From: Lachnospiraceae bacterium
GTDB lineage: Bacteria; Bacillota_A; Clostridia; Lachnospirales; Lachnospiraceae
Assembly (NCBI GenBank): GCA_017516285.1
Contig: JAFXDD010000009.1
Coordinates: forward strand, 1 to 64,000
Length of the DNA: 64,000 bases
Direction of reading: 5' to 3'
Within the stretch, counting starts at the first letter, position 1; the number at the start of each line of letters is the position of its first letter. This document shows positions 23,655-33,568 of this stretch, piece after piece. Made by a program: the position numbers and the translations under genes. The notes beneath the pieces are model-generated. The model worked only from the letters and a program-made list of their open reading frames with translations, was not told the DNA's origin and searched no databases.

Positions 23655-24938
23655 TTAACGTTTTGCAAGTTCCTGAGTAATTTCCTCCCAAGTCACATCC
23701 TTCTCTGCCATCAGTACCATCATATGATACAAAAAGTCACAAATTTCATACTTGATTTCATTGGCATTTGGATTTTTGGCAGCAATTACAATTTCAGTTG
23801 CCTCTTCACCCAGTTTCTTTAAAATCTTGTCAATGCCCTTGTCAAACAAATAATTAGTGTAAGAGCCTTCCTTCGGATGCAGCTTCCTGTCCATAATAAC
23901 ATTATATACATCTTCAAAAACAAGGGCAGGGTTTTTATTTTCAAATTCTGTTTTGGTAATTTCGTTAAAGAAGCAGGAACGGGCACCTGTATGGCAGGCA
24001 GCACCAATCTGGCTAACCTTAGCCAAAATGGTGTCCATGTCGCAGTCGGCAGACAGACTTTTTACATACTGGAAATGCCCGGAGGTGTCGCCCTTTAGCC
24101 ACAGTTCTTGTCTGGAACGGCTGTAGTAAGTCATTTTTCCGGTCTTTAAAGTGTAATTATAGGCCTCTTCGTTCATATAGGCCATCATCAGCACTTCACC
24201 GGTCTGATAATCCTGTACAATAACCGGCACCATGCCGTCTGAATTTACTTTAAAATCAGCCCAACTAAAGGCAGCTTCCAAAGTCTGAATTTCCAGTCCT
24301 TCGTTTACCAGCTCATCCTTTAAGGTAAGTACTTTATTAGCATCAGGAGTAAAACCGCATACTCCGGCACACCTACTAAATTTACAGAAGGACAAGGCAT
24401 TCATTTTAGAGGAGGACGGTTGTACCAAAAACGGCACCTTTGTACATTCCTTGAAGGAAAGTACTGCCAAATCATCGGCTTTTTCTAAAATTACACCGGA
24501 CACATATTCCTCAATCTTTTCAATATTTGTTGTTAAATGTGATAAATCAGTTGCTTTTACCCACAACTTGTCCTTACCGAATTTACCTGATACCTCTTCA
24601 GTAATGGCAATACCTTCCACTGTATCATAATCCAAAACAGCCTGCTTGCATCCTGCATAGAGAAGCTTCTTAATGTCCTCCATGCGCTTTACATGACCTG
24701 CGCCAATAACCGGAATCTCCGCTTTTGTACAGATTTCCTTCAGTACATCCAGGTTAAGCTCATGCTCTGCGTCATTTTCGGACAAATCTGTCACAAGCAG
24801 ACCATCTACATGAGCATTGGCATATTTTAAAGCCAACTCTGCCGGAGCAATTTCAAATATAATTTCTGCCATAGGGTCAGAAGCTGCCTTACCATTTTTT
24901 AAATATATATTAGAGATAATCTTTTTTTTGATACTCAT
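23655..24938 (-). CDS. hisIE: HisIE (phosphoribosyl-AMP cyclohydrolase / -ATP pyrophosphatase) with N-terminal HisF-like domain
   Basis: Carries out steps 2 and 3 of histidine synthesis. At 427 residues it is about twice the usual HisIE. Residues 1-220 look like a degenerate HisF/HisA half-barrel: [20 protein letters not shown] parallels the HisF helix and strand, and [20 protein letters not shown] the next. The catalytic Asp of HisF (CLD-V-K-D-G) is replaced by Tyr12 (NIYLKNG). HisI covers 225-325 with ADCDMDT (297-303) and [10 protein letters not shown] (315-324), the zinc and metal ligands. HisE covers 340-427 with [12 protein letters not shown]. It follows hisB by two bases. The operon here has no hisA, hisF, hisH or hisC, so these must be elsewhere. 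Confidence 0.92.
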   Translation of the reverse strand: MSIKKKIISNIYLKNGKAASDPMAEIIFEIAPAELALKYANAHVDGLLVTDLSENDAEHELNLDVLKEICTKAEIPVIGAGHVKRMEDIKKLLYAGCKQAVLDYDTVEGIAITEEVSGKFGKDKLWVKATDLSHLTTNIEKIEEYVSGVILEKADDLAVLSFKECTKVPFLVQPSSSKMNALSFCKFSRCAGVCGFTPDANKVLTLKDELVNEGLEIQTLEAAFSWADFKVNSDGMVPVIVQDYQTGEVLMMAYMNEEAYNYTLKTGKMTYYSRSRQELWLKGDTSGHFQYVKSLSADCDMDTILAKVSQIGAACHTGARSCFFNEITKTEFENKNPALVFEDVYNVIMDRKLHPKEGSYTNYLFDKGIDKILKKLGEEATEIVIAAKNPNANEIKYEICDFLYHMMVLMAEKDVTWEEITQELAKR

Positions 24939-24940
24939 AT

Positions 24941-25528
24941 TTACAAACTCCCCTTGGTACTAAGCACATCTGTAATTCTCTCATCCTTGCCGGTAGCCAT
25001 ATCAAGAGCCTTGGCAAATGCTTTAAACATAGCTTCTATCATGTGATGATTATTGCCGGGGGTCAGCACCTTAATATGTAAATTCATGCCGGCACTATAG
25101 GAAACGGCATAAAAGAATTCCTTTACAAGCTCTGTTTCAAAGTCACCGACTCTCTCTGCAGTAAAGGCTGCATCAAAATCAAAATATGGTCTGCCGCACA
25201 AATCCACGGCGCATAGTACTAATACCTCATCCATCGGGAGAATAAAATAACCGTAGCGTCTGATGCCGGCTTTATCACCAACAGCTTCCTTAATAGCCTG
25301 ACCAAGCACAATACCACAGTCCTCTACTGTGTGGTGACCATCTACGTGTAAATCTCCGTTTATGTTTAAATTCATATCAAAGAAACCATGTCTGGACAAG
25401 CCCTCCAGCATGTGATCCATAAAACAAATGCCGGTTTTGATGTGGCTTTTACCTGTTCCATCAATTTCTAATTTCATGGAAATATCTGTTTCCCTGGTAA
25501 TACGGTTAATAGTTGCATTTCTTGACAT
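24941..25528 (-). CDS. hisB: Imidazoleglycerol-phosphate dehydratase
   Basis: Dehydrates imidazoleglycerol phosphate to imidazoleacetol phosphate. The single-domain enzyme of 195 residues has the two manganese-binding repeats: [16 protein letters not shown] (about 37-52) and [12 protein letters not shown] (66-77) in the first half, and the matching [20 protein letters not shown] in the second. No phosphatase domain is attached, as is usual outside Gammaproteobacteria. It lies between hisD and hisIE in one operon. Confidence 0.97.
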   Translation of the reverse strand: MSRNATINRITRETDISMKLEIDGTGKSHIKTGICFMDHMLEGLSRHGFFDMNLNINGDLHVDGHHTVEDCGIVLGQAIKEAVGDKAGIRRYGYFILPMDEVLVLCAVDLCGRPYFDFDAAFTAERVGDFETELVKEFFYAVSYSAGMNLHIKVLTPGNNHHMIEAMFKAFAKALDMATGKDERITDVLSTKGSL

Positions 25529-25569
25529 AATATAATCTCCAATCTGTCGTATGCATAGTTTACAATACT

Positions 25570-26859
25570 TTATTCAAAACGTACTTTAATAGAATTAGCG
25601 TGGGCTGTCAAGCCTTCCTTTTCTGCAAAGAACTCAATATCCTCATGAACAGCCTCTAAAGCATTTCTGGAATAAGATATAATGCTGCTCTTCTTGATAA
25701 AATCATCCACACTTAAAGGTGAGAAGAATTTGGCGGTTCCGTTAGTCGGTAAAATGTGGTTTGGTCCCGCAAAATAGTCTCCTAAAGGCTCAGAAGAATA
25801 TTCACCCAGGAAAATTGCGCCTGCATTTTGAATTTTGGTCATGACCTCAAAAGGATTTCTGGTTAATATCTCCAAATGCTCAGATGCAATTTCATTAGCT
25901 GCATCTATAGCGTCTTCTAAAGTTTCTGCTACTAATATATAACCATAATTATCGATGGACTTACGCATAATATCCGTACGGGACAATTCAGAAATAAATA
26001 CCTCTACCTCTTTAGAAACAGCCTCTGCCAGTTCCTTTGAGGTGGTAATTAAAATCGCACTTGCCAGCTCATCATGCTCTGCCTGGGATAACAGGTCTGC
26101 AGCCACATAACGAGGATTTGCAGTCTCATCCGCCAATACTAAAATTTCACTAGGGCCGGCTACAGAGTCGATGCTTACATGGCCGTAAACAGACTTCTTT
26201 GCCAATGCTACAAAAATATTGCCCGGACCGGTAATTTTGTCAACTTTTGGAATAGATTCCGTACCAAAAGCCAGTGCTGCAATGGCCTGTGCACCACCGA
26301 CCTTGTAAATTTCATCTACTCCTGCAACCTTAGCTGCAGCCAGAGTGCCCGGATTAACCTTGCCATCAGAACCCGGAGGAGTTACCATGACAACCTTCCC
26401 TACGCCTGCAACCTTGGCAGGAATAACGTTCATCAGTACACTGGAAGGATAAGCAGCCTTACCGCCAGGTACATACACACCGGCCTTACCTATTGGGGTA
26501 ATCTTCTGACCTAAAATAGTGCCGTTCGGCTTAGCATCAAACCAACTGTTACGCACCTGCTTCTCGTGGTATGCTTTGATATTTGTAGCAGCCTTTTCCA
26601 TAACGGTATAAAGCTTAGGGTCAATGGTATTTACTGCTTCTTGTATTTCAGCCTCTGTTACACGAATGGTTTCTGCAGTCAGTTCGCACTTATCAAACTG
26701 TTTGGTGTATGAAAAAACAGCCTCATCTCCTTTGGTTTTGACCTTTTCGATAATATCACTTACAATTGTCTCGTACTGTCCGTAGTTATTGGGACTTCTT
26801 TTTAACAAATCATTTAATAAATTAGATTTACTCTCTTTGGATAGTGTAATAATTCTCAT
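25570..26859 (-). CDS. hisD: Histidinol dehydrogenase
   Basis: Oxidises L-histidinol to L-histidine with two NAD+, the last two steps of the pathway. The 429-residue length is typical. Visible signatures are GVYVPGGKAAYPSSVLMNVI, VDKITGPGNIFVALAKKSV, IDSVAGPSEILVLAD and SQAEHDELASAIL, which contain the zinc-binding and catalytic Glu-His residues, and ASEHLEILT near residue 325. It is in operon with hisG (13 bases upstream) and hisB. Confidence 0.98.
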   Translation of the reverse strand: MRIITLSKESKSNLLNDLLKRSPNNYGQYETIVSDIIEKVKTKGDEAVFSYTKQFDKCELTAETIRVTEAEIQEAVNTIDPKLYTVMEKAATNIKAYHEKQVRNSWFDAKPNGTILGQKITPIGKAGVYVPGGKAAYPSSVLMNVIPAKVAGVGKVVMVTPPGSDGKVNPGTLAAAKVAGVDEIYKVGGAQAIAALAFGTESIPKVDKITGPGNIFVALAKKSVYGHVSIDSVAGPSEILVLADETANPRYVAADLLSQAEHDELASAILITTSKELAEAVSKEVEVFISELSRTDIMRKSIDNYGYILVAETLEDAIDAANEIASEHLEILTRNPFEVMTKIQNAGAIFLGEYSSEPLGDYFAGPNHILPTNGTAKFFSPLSVDDFIKKSSIISYSRNALEAVHEDIEFFAEKEGLTAHANSIKVRFE

Positions 26860-26872
26860 GGTTAGTACCTCA

Positions 26873-27517
26873 CTACAGCTTTTCTTTTAATGCCATAATT
26901 AAATCTCTGATTCGCTTAGTTTCCATCTGCATGGACACTTGATTTATAATCATACGGGCAGAAAGCGGACAAATTTCCTCTAACACTTCCAGTCCATTTT
27001 CCTTCAGAGTAGAACCCGTTTCTACAATATCTACAATCACATCGGATAGTGAAACCAATGGTCCTAATTCTACGGAACCATTTAATTTAATTAAATCCAC
27101 AGTCTGATGCTTTACATTATAAAAATAATTTTGGGCAATATTGGGGTATTTGGTAGCCACACGGATACGCTCATGATTTTGTAAAAGCTCCTTGGCACTC
27201 TTTGGTCCGCACACGCACATACGGCATTTACCAAAGCCCAAGTCCAATACCTCGTATACCCGTCTGTTTTCTTCTAAAATGGTATCCTTGCCTACCACAC
27301 CGATATCGGCAGCACCATATTCTACGTATGTAGGTACATCCGGTCCTTTTGCAAGGAAAAATTTAAGTTTCAGCTCTTCATTTACAAATATAAGCTTGCG
27401 TGAGTCCTTATCCTTCATTTCCTCACAGGTAATGCCGATTTCCTCTAAAAGCTCCAAGGTTTTCTTGGCTAATCGTCCCTTGCCAAGCGCAAAAGTTAAA
27501 TATCTATCTTCACTCAT
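26873..27517 (-). CDS. hisG: ATP phosphoribosyltransferase, short form
   Basis: First enzyme of histidine synthesis; joins ATP and PRPP. The 214-residue short form lacks the C-terminal regulatory ACT domain and depends on HisZ, encoded immediately upstream, for activity and feedback control by histidine. Motifs seen are FALGKGRLAKKTLELLEEIG, GPDVPTYVEYGAADIGVVGK, ATKYPNIAQNYF and the PRPP loop DIVETGSTLKENGLEV. Confidence 0.97.
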   Translation of the reverse strand: MSEDRYLTFALGKGRLAKKTLELLEEIGITCEEMKDKDSRKLIFVNEELKLKFFLAKGPDVPTYVEYGAADIGVVGKDTILEENRRVYEVLDLGFGKCRMCVCGPKSAKELLQNHERIRVATKYPNIAQNYFYNVKHQTVDLIKLNGSVELGPLVSLSDVIVDIVETGSTLKENGLEVLEEICPLSARMIINQVSMQMETKRIRDLIMALKEKL

Positions 27518-27531
27518 TTTCGTTCTCGCTT

Positions 27532-28647
27532 CTAAACTTCCTTTGTCAATATAACAGCTTTGCCTTCGCGGCGCAATGCTTTTGCCTGCGCTAAAGCTTC
27601 TTGAAAGGAAGCCTTAGTATAGGAAACGGTAATTGCAGCCGTTTCCACAGGAATAGTTATTTTTTGGTGATCCAGCGCTTCTAATATATCATCCACTATG
27701 ACCATAAAGCCTACTGCAGGAGCCTTCTTACCAAAATAACTTAATAAATGATCGTAACGACCACCCTTTACGATGGCATCACCAATACCATAGGTAAAGG
27801 CTTTAAATACAATACCGGTATAATAATGATACTGACTAAGCATCCCCAAATCAAAGGACACATACTGTTCCATACCATAGCATTCCAACAGGCTCTTAAG
27901 CTGTTCTAAGCGCTCAATAGCGGCAATGGAACGCGCATTGTGGGCTAATGCCTTGGCATGGGACAAATCCTGCATGGAACCAAATAAATCAGCTACCTCT
28001 AGCAGCGCTTCCCTGACACCTGACTGAATGTCCAGAGTATCCAGCAAATCCCTTGCTGCAAACATATTCTTAATAGAAATAGCTTCTCTTAAGCTTTTTT
28101 CCGCCTCTTCACTAAGACCTGCTTCCTCACAAAGCCCTTTGAAGTAATCCATATGCCCTACGGAAATCTGAAATTCGGTAAGACCGGTAGCCTGTAATGC
28201 ATCCACAACCATAGCCAACAGTTCAGCATCCGCTTCCACACTGTCATCCAATATCAGCTCTGCACCCATCTGAGTCGTTTCCTTTAGCTTTCCCTGTAAA
28301 TGACTGACATTTACAAAGGTATTGCCTTCATAAGTAAACCGTAACGGCTTCTCTTCGTCCATAAAATACTTGGCTGCACATCTGGCAATGGACGGCGTAA
28401 AATCCGGACGAAGCACCAAAGTCTGACCATCCTTATCAATAAGCTTATACAAATCTTTTGAAGGGGTAGTACCTACTTCCTTGGAAAAAACATCAAAATA
28501 TTCAAAAGTCGGTGTCTGAATAGCCTCATATCCAAAGCCTGCTATACTCTTTCTAATCTGTCTTTGAATAGTAAGCTTACGCTTATATTCAAGCCCATAA
28601 ATATCTCTCACACCCTCCGGGGTATGTAATAATTGCTTATCTGTCAT
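27532..28647 (-). CDS. hisZ: ATP phosphoribosyltransferase regulatory subunit
   Basis: A catalytically silent HisRS paralogue that complexes with short HisG. Class II synthetase motifs remain: TPTFEYFDVFSKE, then LRPDFTPSIARCAAK, RFTYEGNTFVN near 105 and YYTGIVFKAFTYGIGDAIVKG near 275. The C-terminal anticodon-binding domain of HisRS is mostly absent at 371 residues. It is first in the operon; the promoter is at 28707-28734 and the leader is about 50 bases, with no T-box. Confidence 0.94.
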   Translation of the reverse strand: MTDKQLLHTPEGVRDIYGLEYKRKLTIQRQIRKSIAGFGYEAIQTPTFEYFDVFSKEVGTTPSKDLYKLIDKDGQTLVLRPDFTPSIARCAAKYFMDEEKPLRFTYEGNTFVNVSHLQGKLKETTQMGAELILDDSVEADAELLAMVVDALQATGLTEFQISVGHMDYFKGLCEEAGLSEEAEKSLREAISIKNMFAARDLLDTLDIQSGVREALLEVADLFGSMQDLSHAKALAHNARSIAAIERLEQLKSLLECYGMEQYVSFDLGMLSQYHYYTGIVFKAFTYGIGDAIVKGGRYDHLLSYFGKKAPAVGFMVIVDDILEALDHQKITIPVETAAITVSYTKASFQEALAQAKALRREGKAVILTKEV

Positions 28648-28706
28648 AAAAAACCTCTCACTTTAGCGTGGTAACGTGCTAATTTAATGATGTAAAATCT
28701 TATTTG

Positions 28707-28734
28707 AGTATACTACATTTATAAAATTTGTCAA
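28707..28734 (-). promoter_or_regulatory. Promoter of the histidine operon
   Basis: On the minus strand: TTGACA (28729-28734), a 16-base spacer and TATACT (28707-28712). The predicted leader to hisZ is about 50 bases. Confidence 0.78.
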
Positions 28735-28745
28735 CCCCAATTATT

Positions 28746-28949
28746 TCAATGCTCCGATATTGCATGTGCATCCGGAGTTCCTGTCATGGTTCCTGAAAAG
28801 ATTTCGTTAATAATTCTATCATTATTTGTTTCATAACAGCCACCTAATTTTACCACAATAAACAGCAAAATAGTCATGGCGCTAAATACAGAAATCAAGA
28901 CACAATGAAAATTTGTAAGTTTTTTTTCTAAAAAATGTTTCATAATCAC
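28746..28949 (-). CDS. Small single-pass membrane protein, unknown
   Basis: A 67-residue protein not recognised. Residues 14-37 form one hydrophobic helix (FHCVLISVFSAMTILLFIVV) after a basic N-terminus, with a polar tail. The GTG at 28949 is chosen because AAGGA lies 7-8 bases upstream; an ATG two codons later is also possible. It lies 45 bases downstream of recU and just upstream of the his promoter, and may be in the recU transcript. Confidence 0.5.
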   Translation of the reverse strand: MIMKHFLEKKLTNFHCVLISVFSAMTILLFIVVKLGGCYETNNDRIINEIFSGTMTGTPDAHAISEH

Positions 28950-28994
28950 ATATTTTCCTTCCCATGGGTGACAGATAAAACTATCCGCTGATTT

Positions 28995-29528
28995 TTATTC
29001 CCTGTCATCTAAATCTTTTTGAAGCGCATCCAGATAAGGCACCAAAATACCGCCTTTATGGGGCAAAATATATTCAGGATTTAACTCGTCATAGCGAAAA
29101 CTTTTTCTGCCCCCCTCTTTGGCCCGATCCCAAAAATACAAAAGCATTTCATAAGGAAGGTAATAAAGGATGTCTTTGTGTGTAAAGTAAATCAAAAAGA
29201 ACGCTACTCCGCCCTGCTTTTCAAAATCTCCCATAAACTGCACCTGGTGCTCATGAATATTCTGCAGTGCAAAAGTATCCTTAGCGCATTCCTTGGCATC
29301 AAAGCAAATGGGAATGCCTTGTACCGCCCCTATATAATCAACCGTACTCTTTTGGTCAAAATAAGCCAGTGTAATATGTCTGCTCTCCTGATCAATACGT
29401 ACCGGCGTAATAGGGGTAGGCACCTTTTGGATTAAAGCCAGCCCCGCTTCCCGGTATTTTTCATTTGTTTTATTTATCATATCCTCCAGAGTAGAACCTC
29501 TTAGTCCTCTGGAACTCCATGTTGCCAT
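28995..29528 (-). CDS. recU: Holliday junction resolvase RecU
   Basis: Cuts four-way DNA junctions during recombination and chromosome segregation in Firmicutes, in concert with RuvAB, which is also in this window. The 177-residue protein begins MATWSSRGLRGSTLEDMI as in the family. The nuclease centre is visible in STVDYIGAVQGIPICFDAKE (Asp, Glu and Lys). The C-terminal half has HQVQFMGDFEKQGGVAFFLI and ends PHKGGILVPYLDAL. The ATG at 29528 is preferred over one six codons earlier since the GAGG between them is then the ribosome-binding site. Confidence 0.95.
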   Translation of the reverse strand: MATWSSRGLRGSTLEDMINKTNEKYREAGLALIQKVPTPITPVRIDQESRHITLAYFDQKSTVDYIGAVQGIPICFDAKECAKDTFALQNIHEHQVQFMGDFEKQGGVAFFLIYFTHKDILYYLPYEMLLYFWDRAKEGGRKSFRYDELNPEYILPHKGGILVPYLDALQKDLDDRE

Positions 29529-29562
29529 GTAATTTGTACCTCGCATAAAAAATCATTTAAAT

Positions 29563-30576
29563 TTATGCCCGATAGGTCTGTATAATTTGCTCGTAAACCT
29601 TGGGCTCTCTTGCGTAAAAAGTCTGATTGGACAATGCTGACAACTGGTTTTCCTCTGCTATAAAAGGGAACTCCAGTCGATAGGCATGTAAAAGCTGATC
29701 CTCAACCTTATAAGCACGCTTAAAAATTTTATTATAATCTACATTACCATACTTAAAATCACCCACCAAAGGATGCCCCACACTGGCCAGATGAGCCCTG
29801 ATCTGGTGTGTCTTGCCGGTGATTAATTCTACTTCCATGTAGGTGACATCCCCACAAACCTTTAATGGCTTATAAACGGTTTTGATTGCAGTAGCCCCCG
29901 GCACTTCTTTTTCATGTATGGTTACTTTGTTTGTTTTTTCATTCTTGTGAAGATAACCAGTGATAGAAGCTCCCTTCGTCATAGAACCACATACAAACAG
30001 TCGATAAAATTTGCGGATGCTCCTATCTTTAATCCATTGGTTTAATTGTTGAGTTCCTATTAAAGATTTACCGCATATTAAAAGTCCTGAGGTGTTTCTG
30101 TCCAGACGATTACATATAGAAGGCTTATAACTAATTAAGGACTCCTTTGTAATCTGCCCCTTATGAAGCAGATATCCGATAAACCATTCATTTACAGAGA
30201 TATCTGTGTTAGTGGCCTTCTGACTTAATATACCGGAGGGCTTGTTTACAATCAGTACATGCTCATCCTCATAAACAATTTCTATGCCTCTTAAAGTCTC
30301 ATATGCTTTGGTATATGGAATAATGTCCACAGTACTTTGACTGCTTGTAAGCAATTTGCCGCCAAATTTCTGATAGGTTTCATCAGCCAGAAAGATTTTA
30401 ACGATATCGCCCTGCTTTAAATTTTCCTTCCCCTCAACCTTCCTGCCGTTTAAGGTAATATTTTTCTTTCGCAACATTTTGTATAAGAAACTGCTGCCCG
30501 CATCCGGCAACAACTTGTGAAGCAACTTGTCTAATCGCTGACCTGCCTCATTTGTTGAAATATGAATTTCTTGCAT
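29563..30576 (-). CDS. RluA-family pseudouridine synthase (RluC/RluD-like)
   Basis: Isomerises uridines in 23S rRNA or tRNA. Residues 1-75 are an S4 RNA-binding domain (RLDKLLHKLLPDAGSSFLYKM). The catalytic domain has CNRLDRNTSGLLICGKSL near 157-174 with the nucleophilic Asp, RKFYRLFVCG, TGKTHQIRAHLASVGHPLVG (about 258-277) and the DFKYGN motif just after. At 337 residues it is typical of the S4-containing RluC/RluD group. GGGAG lies 7 bases upstream of the ATG. Confidence 0.93.
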   Translation of the reverse strand: MQEIHISTNEAGQRLDKLLHKLLPDAGSSFLYKMLRKKNITLNGRKVEGKENLKQGDIVKIFLADETYQKFGGKLLTSSQSTVDIIPYTKAYETLRGIEIVYEDEHVLIVNKPSGILSQKATNTDISVNEWFIGYLLHKGQITKESLISYKPSICNRLDRNTSGLLICGKSLIGTQQLNQWIKDRSIRKFYRLFVCGSMTKGASITGYLHKNEKTNKVTIHEKEVPGATAIKTVYKPLKVCGDVTYMEVELITGKTHQIRAHLASVGHPLVGDFKYGNVDYNKIFKRAYKVEDQLLHAYRLEFPFIAEENQLSALSNQTFYAREPKVYEQIIQTYRA

Positions 30577-30586
30577 ATGTTACTCC

Positions 30587-30922
30587 CTATTTTATAAACT
30601 TCGAAGTAATAAACATGGCGATTAAACCTAATACAAGATATATTACTGCATATACGATAAATATTGTCTCTGCTATTGTAAAGAATATCCATGTTCCAAT
30701 CAAAAATAGTACTGCTGATATCATAGGCAATGGCCATAATGCCTTTACATTTCTACCGGCTTGATATCCAATAACGATGGAATATATAGGATTGATTGCG
30801 TAAAATAATATGAAGCAAATCGCCATTCCGGCATCAGCCGGAGCAAATGTAACTGCAAGCCATGGTAACATTAACATCACCAACGCTGAAATGATTGACC
30901 AAATTGTTAACTGTTTTTTCAT
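30587..30922 (-). CDS. Small four-helix membrane protein, unknown
   Basis: A 111-residue protein not recognised. Four hydrophobic helices at about 8-28, 32-52, 62-82 and 85-105 nearly fill it, with a positively charged end (TSKFIK). A weak GGAG lies 12 bases before the ATG. It sits 10 bases upstream of the RluA gene and is probably in its transcript. Confidence 0.65.
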   Translation of the reverse strand: MKKQLTIWSIISALVMLMLPWLAVTFAPADAGMAICFILFYAINPIYSIVIGYQAGRNVKALWPLPMISAVLFLIGTWIFFTIAETIFIVYAVIYLVLGLIAMFITSKFIK

Positions 30923-30952
30923 GAATTATATTAACTCCAAATTTTGATATAT

Positions 30953-31537
30953 TTACAACGTAATCTCCTTTATTAACTGCAAAACTTCTAAAGCCTGTTT
31001 TCCTTCTTCTCTCTCCAGAGCCTTCAACTGCCCTAATCTCTCCGTATACTTTTTCAAATCCGTATACACCTTCACATTCACTCCTGAGATATTTGCCTTT
31101 TTCATATAGTCCTGCAAATGTGCTTCCAGACCGGCAGTATCCAGAGATTTTTCCGCATATAAAATCAGGCATTTGGATTTATATGCCGCATGAGCTGCTA
31201 CATAGGTTGCCTTTTCAGTAGTAAACACCAAATCATATAAGCTTTCCAAGCCTTCGCTTTGTAATGAAACTGTATTCTTCACATCCAAGCTGCAGCTGTG
31301 ATACCTAAAAAACATAATCATGCTTACCAGACTTTTACTAGCCGGCAGACATCCCAAAACAGCCACTACTGTCAACAAATTCATTTTGGATTTGGTAGCC
31401 ATGTAGCCTGCAATAAATAAAGAAAGTGAGACACCAAAATATACGATAGTGCGGATAAGCTCGTATTTTTTCTGGCTGTTAATATATCCATAGGTATTTT
31501 TTACCTGTGAGGTAGTAAAAAAACGTTTTAAGTCCAT
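30953..31537 (-). CDS. Conserved protein with two N-terminal membrane helices, unknown
   Basis: A 194-residue protein not assigned to a characterised family. Helices lie at about 28-47 (TIVYFGVSLSLFIAGYMA) and 53-74; the rest is soluble, mixed alpha/beta, with a VFTTEKATYVAAHAAYKSKC segment and a C-terminal charged helix. The ATG has GGAG 6 bases upstream and lies 12 bases after the YgiQ-type gene stop, so cotranscription with that gene is likely. Confidence 0.72.
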   Translation of the reverse strand: MDLKRFFTTSQVKNTYGYINSQKKYELIRTIVYFGVSLSLFIAGYMATKSKMNLLTVVAVLGCLPASKSLVSMIMFFRYHSCSLDVKNTVSLQSEGLESLYDLVFTTEKATYVAAHAAYKSKCLILYAEKSLDTAGLEAHLQDYMKKANISGVNVKVYTDLKKYTERLGQLKALEREEGKQALEVLQLIKEITL

Positions 31538-31549
31538 GTAAATCTCCTG

Positions 31550-33517
31550 TTATTTCTTCTTGTGTACTTGTCGTATGGTCTTTTTCTTTTTGCTATTGCC
31601 TGATTGTAAGCCTGCTTTTTTGTTCGAAGCAGTCTGCACACCGCGCTTAGATATCGCAGCTTTTTGAGCTCTTGGTTCACCTGTCTTGCCGTATTTTTCA
31701 CTACTTGCCGCATTCTCCGCAGCAAATTTTCTCGGCTTAATTAAACATTTCTTATCAAAGCCAATTAAATCATTACGGCCTGCCTTCATCAGTGCCTCAT
31801 ACACCAAATCATAGTTCTTTGGATTGCGGTATTGAATCAAGGCACGCTGCATAGCCTTTTCGTGAGGATTTTTGCAAACGTAAACTGGTTTCATGTCCCG
31901 TGGGTCCAGACCGGTATAATACATAACGGTGGACACGGTGGATGGAGTCGGGTAGAAATCCTGTACCTGTTCCGGCATGTAGCCCAAATCACGCAGATAC
32001 TCTGCCAATTCGATAGCTTCCTTTAAAGTGCTGCCCGGGTGTGAGCTCATAAGATATGGTACCAGATATTGCTCTTTGCCCAGCTTTTTGTTAATTTCAT
32101 AATATTTCTTCACAAAGCGCTCGTATACAGCCTTTTCCGGCTTCCCCATGCGACTGAGTACAGCGTCACTGATGTGCTCAGGTGCAACCTTTAATTGACC
32201 ACTAACATGATGCTCCACCAGCTCGTAGAAGAAGCTGTCATCTTTGTCTGCAAGTAAATAATCAAAACGAATACCGGAACGGATAAAGACCTTTTTGACC
32301 TTTGGTACGGCACGTAATTTACGCAAAAGCTTTAAATAATCGCTGTGGTCAGCTTTCATATTTGGACAAGGCTTGGGGAATAGGCACTGTCTGTGCTTAC
32401 AAACGCCTACTTTTAACTGCTTTTCGCAGGAAGGATGACGGAAATTGGCGGTAGGTCCTCCTACATCATGAATATAGCCCTTGAAATCCGGTTCTTCTGT
32501 AAGTAATCTTGCTTCCTCCAAAATAGATTCATGGCTTCTGACCTGTATGGTACGTCCCTGATGGAATGTCAATGCACAGAAGCTGCAGCCGCCAAAGCAC
32601 CCACGATTGCTGATTAAACTAAACTTAATCTCTGAAATCGCCGGAACACCGCCCTTTTCCTCATAGGAAGGATGATAAGTCCTTTCATACGGAAGGGCAT
32701 AAACTGCGTCCATTTCTTCCATGGTAAGGGGTGGCTGTGGTGGATTTTGCACCACAAAAATACCATTAGGATACGGCTCCACCAACACCTTGCCTGTAAA
32801 GGGGTCTGTGCTGTTGTACTGAATGGCAAAGCTTTCCGCATACTTGCGTGGCACTTCTTTCATGGAAGTATAATCCGGCAGAGTTACACTATTATACAGT
32901 CCGGAAATATCCTTGGTTTTATAAAGAGTTCCGGGAATAAAAGTAATATCCTGCACTGCAATGCCACTGTTTAGGGCATCGGCAATCTCAACAATGGACT
33001 TTTCGCCCATACCGTAAGAAATCAAATCAGCCTGACTGTCCAATAAAATGGAGCGTTTAAAGGAATTGGACCAGTAATCATAATGAGCCATACGTCTGAG
33101 ACTTGCTTCAATTCCTCCAATAATAATCGGTGTTTTTTTATAAGTACGGCGAATTAAATTACCATAAACGACCGTGGCATAGTCAGGACGTTTCCCCATT
33201 TCACCGCCCGGTGTATAAGCATCTTTGTCACGACGCTTCTTAGATACAGAGTAATGATTTACCATAGAGTCCATGTTGCCACCGGAAATCAAAAAGCCTA
33301 GTCTTGGCTCTCCCAAAACAGAGATGCTTTGATCGTCCTTCCAGTCCGGCTGGGCAATTATCCCTACACTGTAGCCATGAGATTCCAGTACCCTGCTGAT
33401 AATGGCATGTCCAAAGGAAGGGTGGTCCACGTAGGCATCCCCTGTAATATAGACGAAGTCTAACTGTGAAATTCCTCTGTCAATCATATCTTGTTTACTG
33501 ATAGGTAAAAATGCCAT
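31550..33517 (-). CDS. YgiQ-family radical SAM protein
   Basis: A 655-residue radical SAM enzyme of unknown substrate, widespread in bacteria. Recognised by the beginning [20 protein letters not shown], by [16 protein letters not shown], and by the cluster motif [20 protein letters not shown] with three Cys around residues 310-317. Later blocks are [22 protein letters not shown] and [17 protein letters not shown]. The last 60 residues are basic and low-complexity ([18 protein letters not shown]), perhaps binding nucleic acid. AAAGGAG precedes the ATG. Confidence 0.93.
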   Translation of the reverse strand: MAFLPISKQDMIDRGISQLDFVYITGDAYVDHPSFGHAIISRVLESHGYSVGIIAQPDWKDDQSISVLGEPRLGFLISGGNMDSMVNHYSVSKKRRDKDAYTPGGEMGKRPDYATVVYGNLIRRTYKKTPIIIGGIEASLRRMAHYDYWSNSFKRSILLDSQADLISYGMGEKSIVEIADALNSGIAVQDITFIPGTLYKTKDISGLYNSVTLPDYTSMKEVPRKYAESFAIQYNSTDPFTGKVLVEPYPNGIFVVQNPPQPPLTMEEMDAVYALPYERTYHPSYEEKGGVPAISEIKFSLISNRGCFGGCSFCALTFHQGRTIQVRSHESILEEARLLTEEPDFKGYIHDVGGPTANFRHPSCEKQLKVGVCKHRQCLFPKPCPNMKADHSDYLKLLRKLRAVPKVKKVFIRSGIRFDYLLADKDDSFFYELVEHHVSGQLKVAPEHISDAVLSRMGKPEKAVYERFVKKYYEINKKLGKEQYLVPYLMSSHPGSTLKEAIELAEYLRDLGYMPEQVQDFYPTPSTVSTVMYYTGLDPRDMKPVYVCKNPHEKAMQRALIQYRNPKNYDLVYEALMKAGRNDLIGFDKKCLIKPRKFAAENAASSEKYGKTGEPRAQKAAISKRGVQTASNKKAGLQSGNSKKKKTIRQVHKKK

Positions 33518-33568
33518 AATTGCTCCTTTATTCTATTCCAACAATGTTAAGTAGATTTTTATGTTGTT

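Noticed and set aside
28664..28680. GCGTGGTAACGTGC near the his promoter resembles a T-box core (GTGG-TACC).
   Set aside because: It is on the strand opposite the his operon, the leader is about 50 bases, and no specifier stem or terminator is present.
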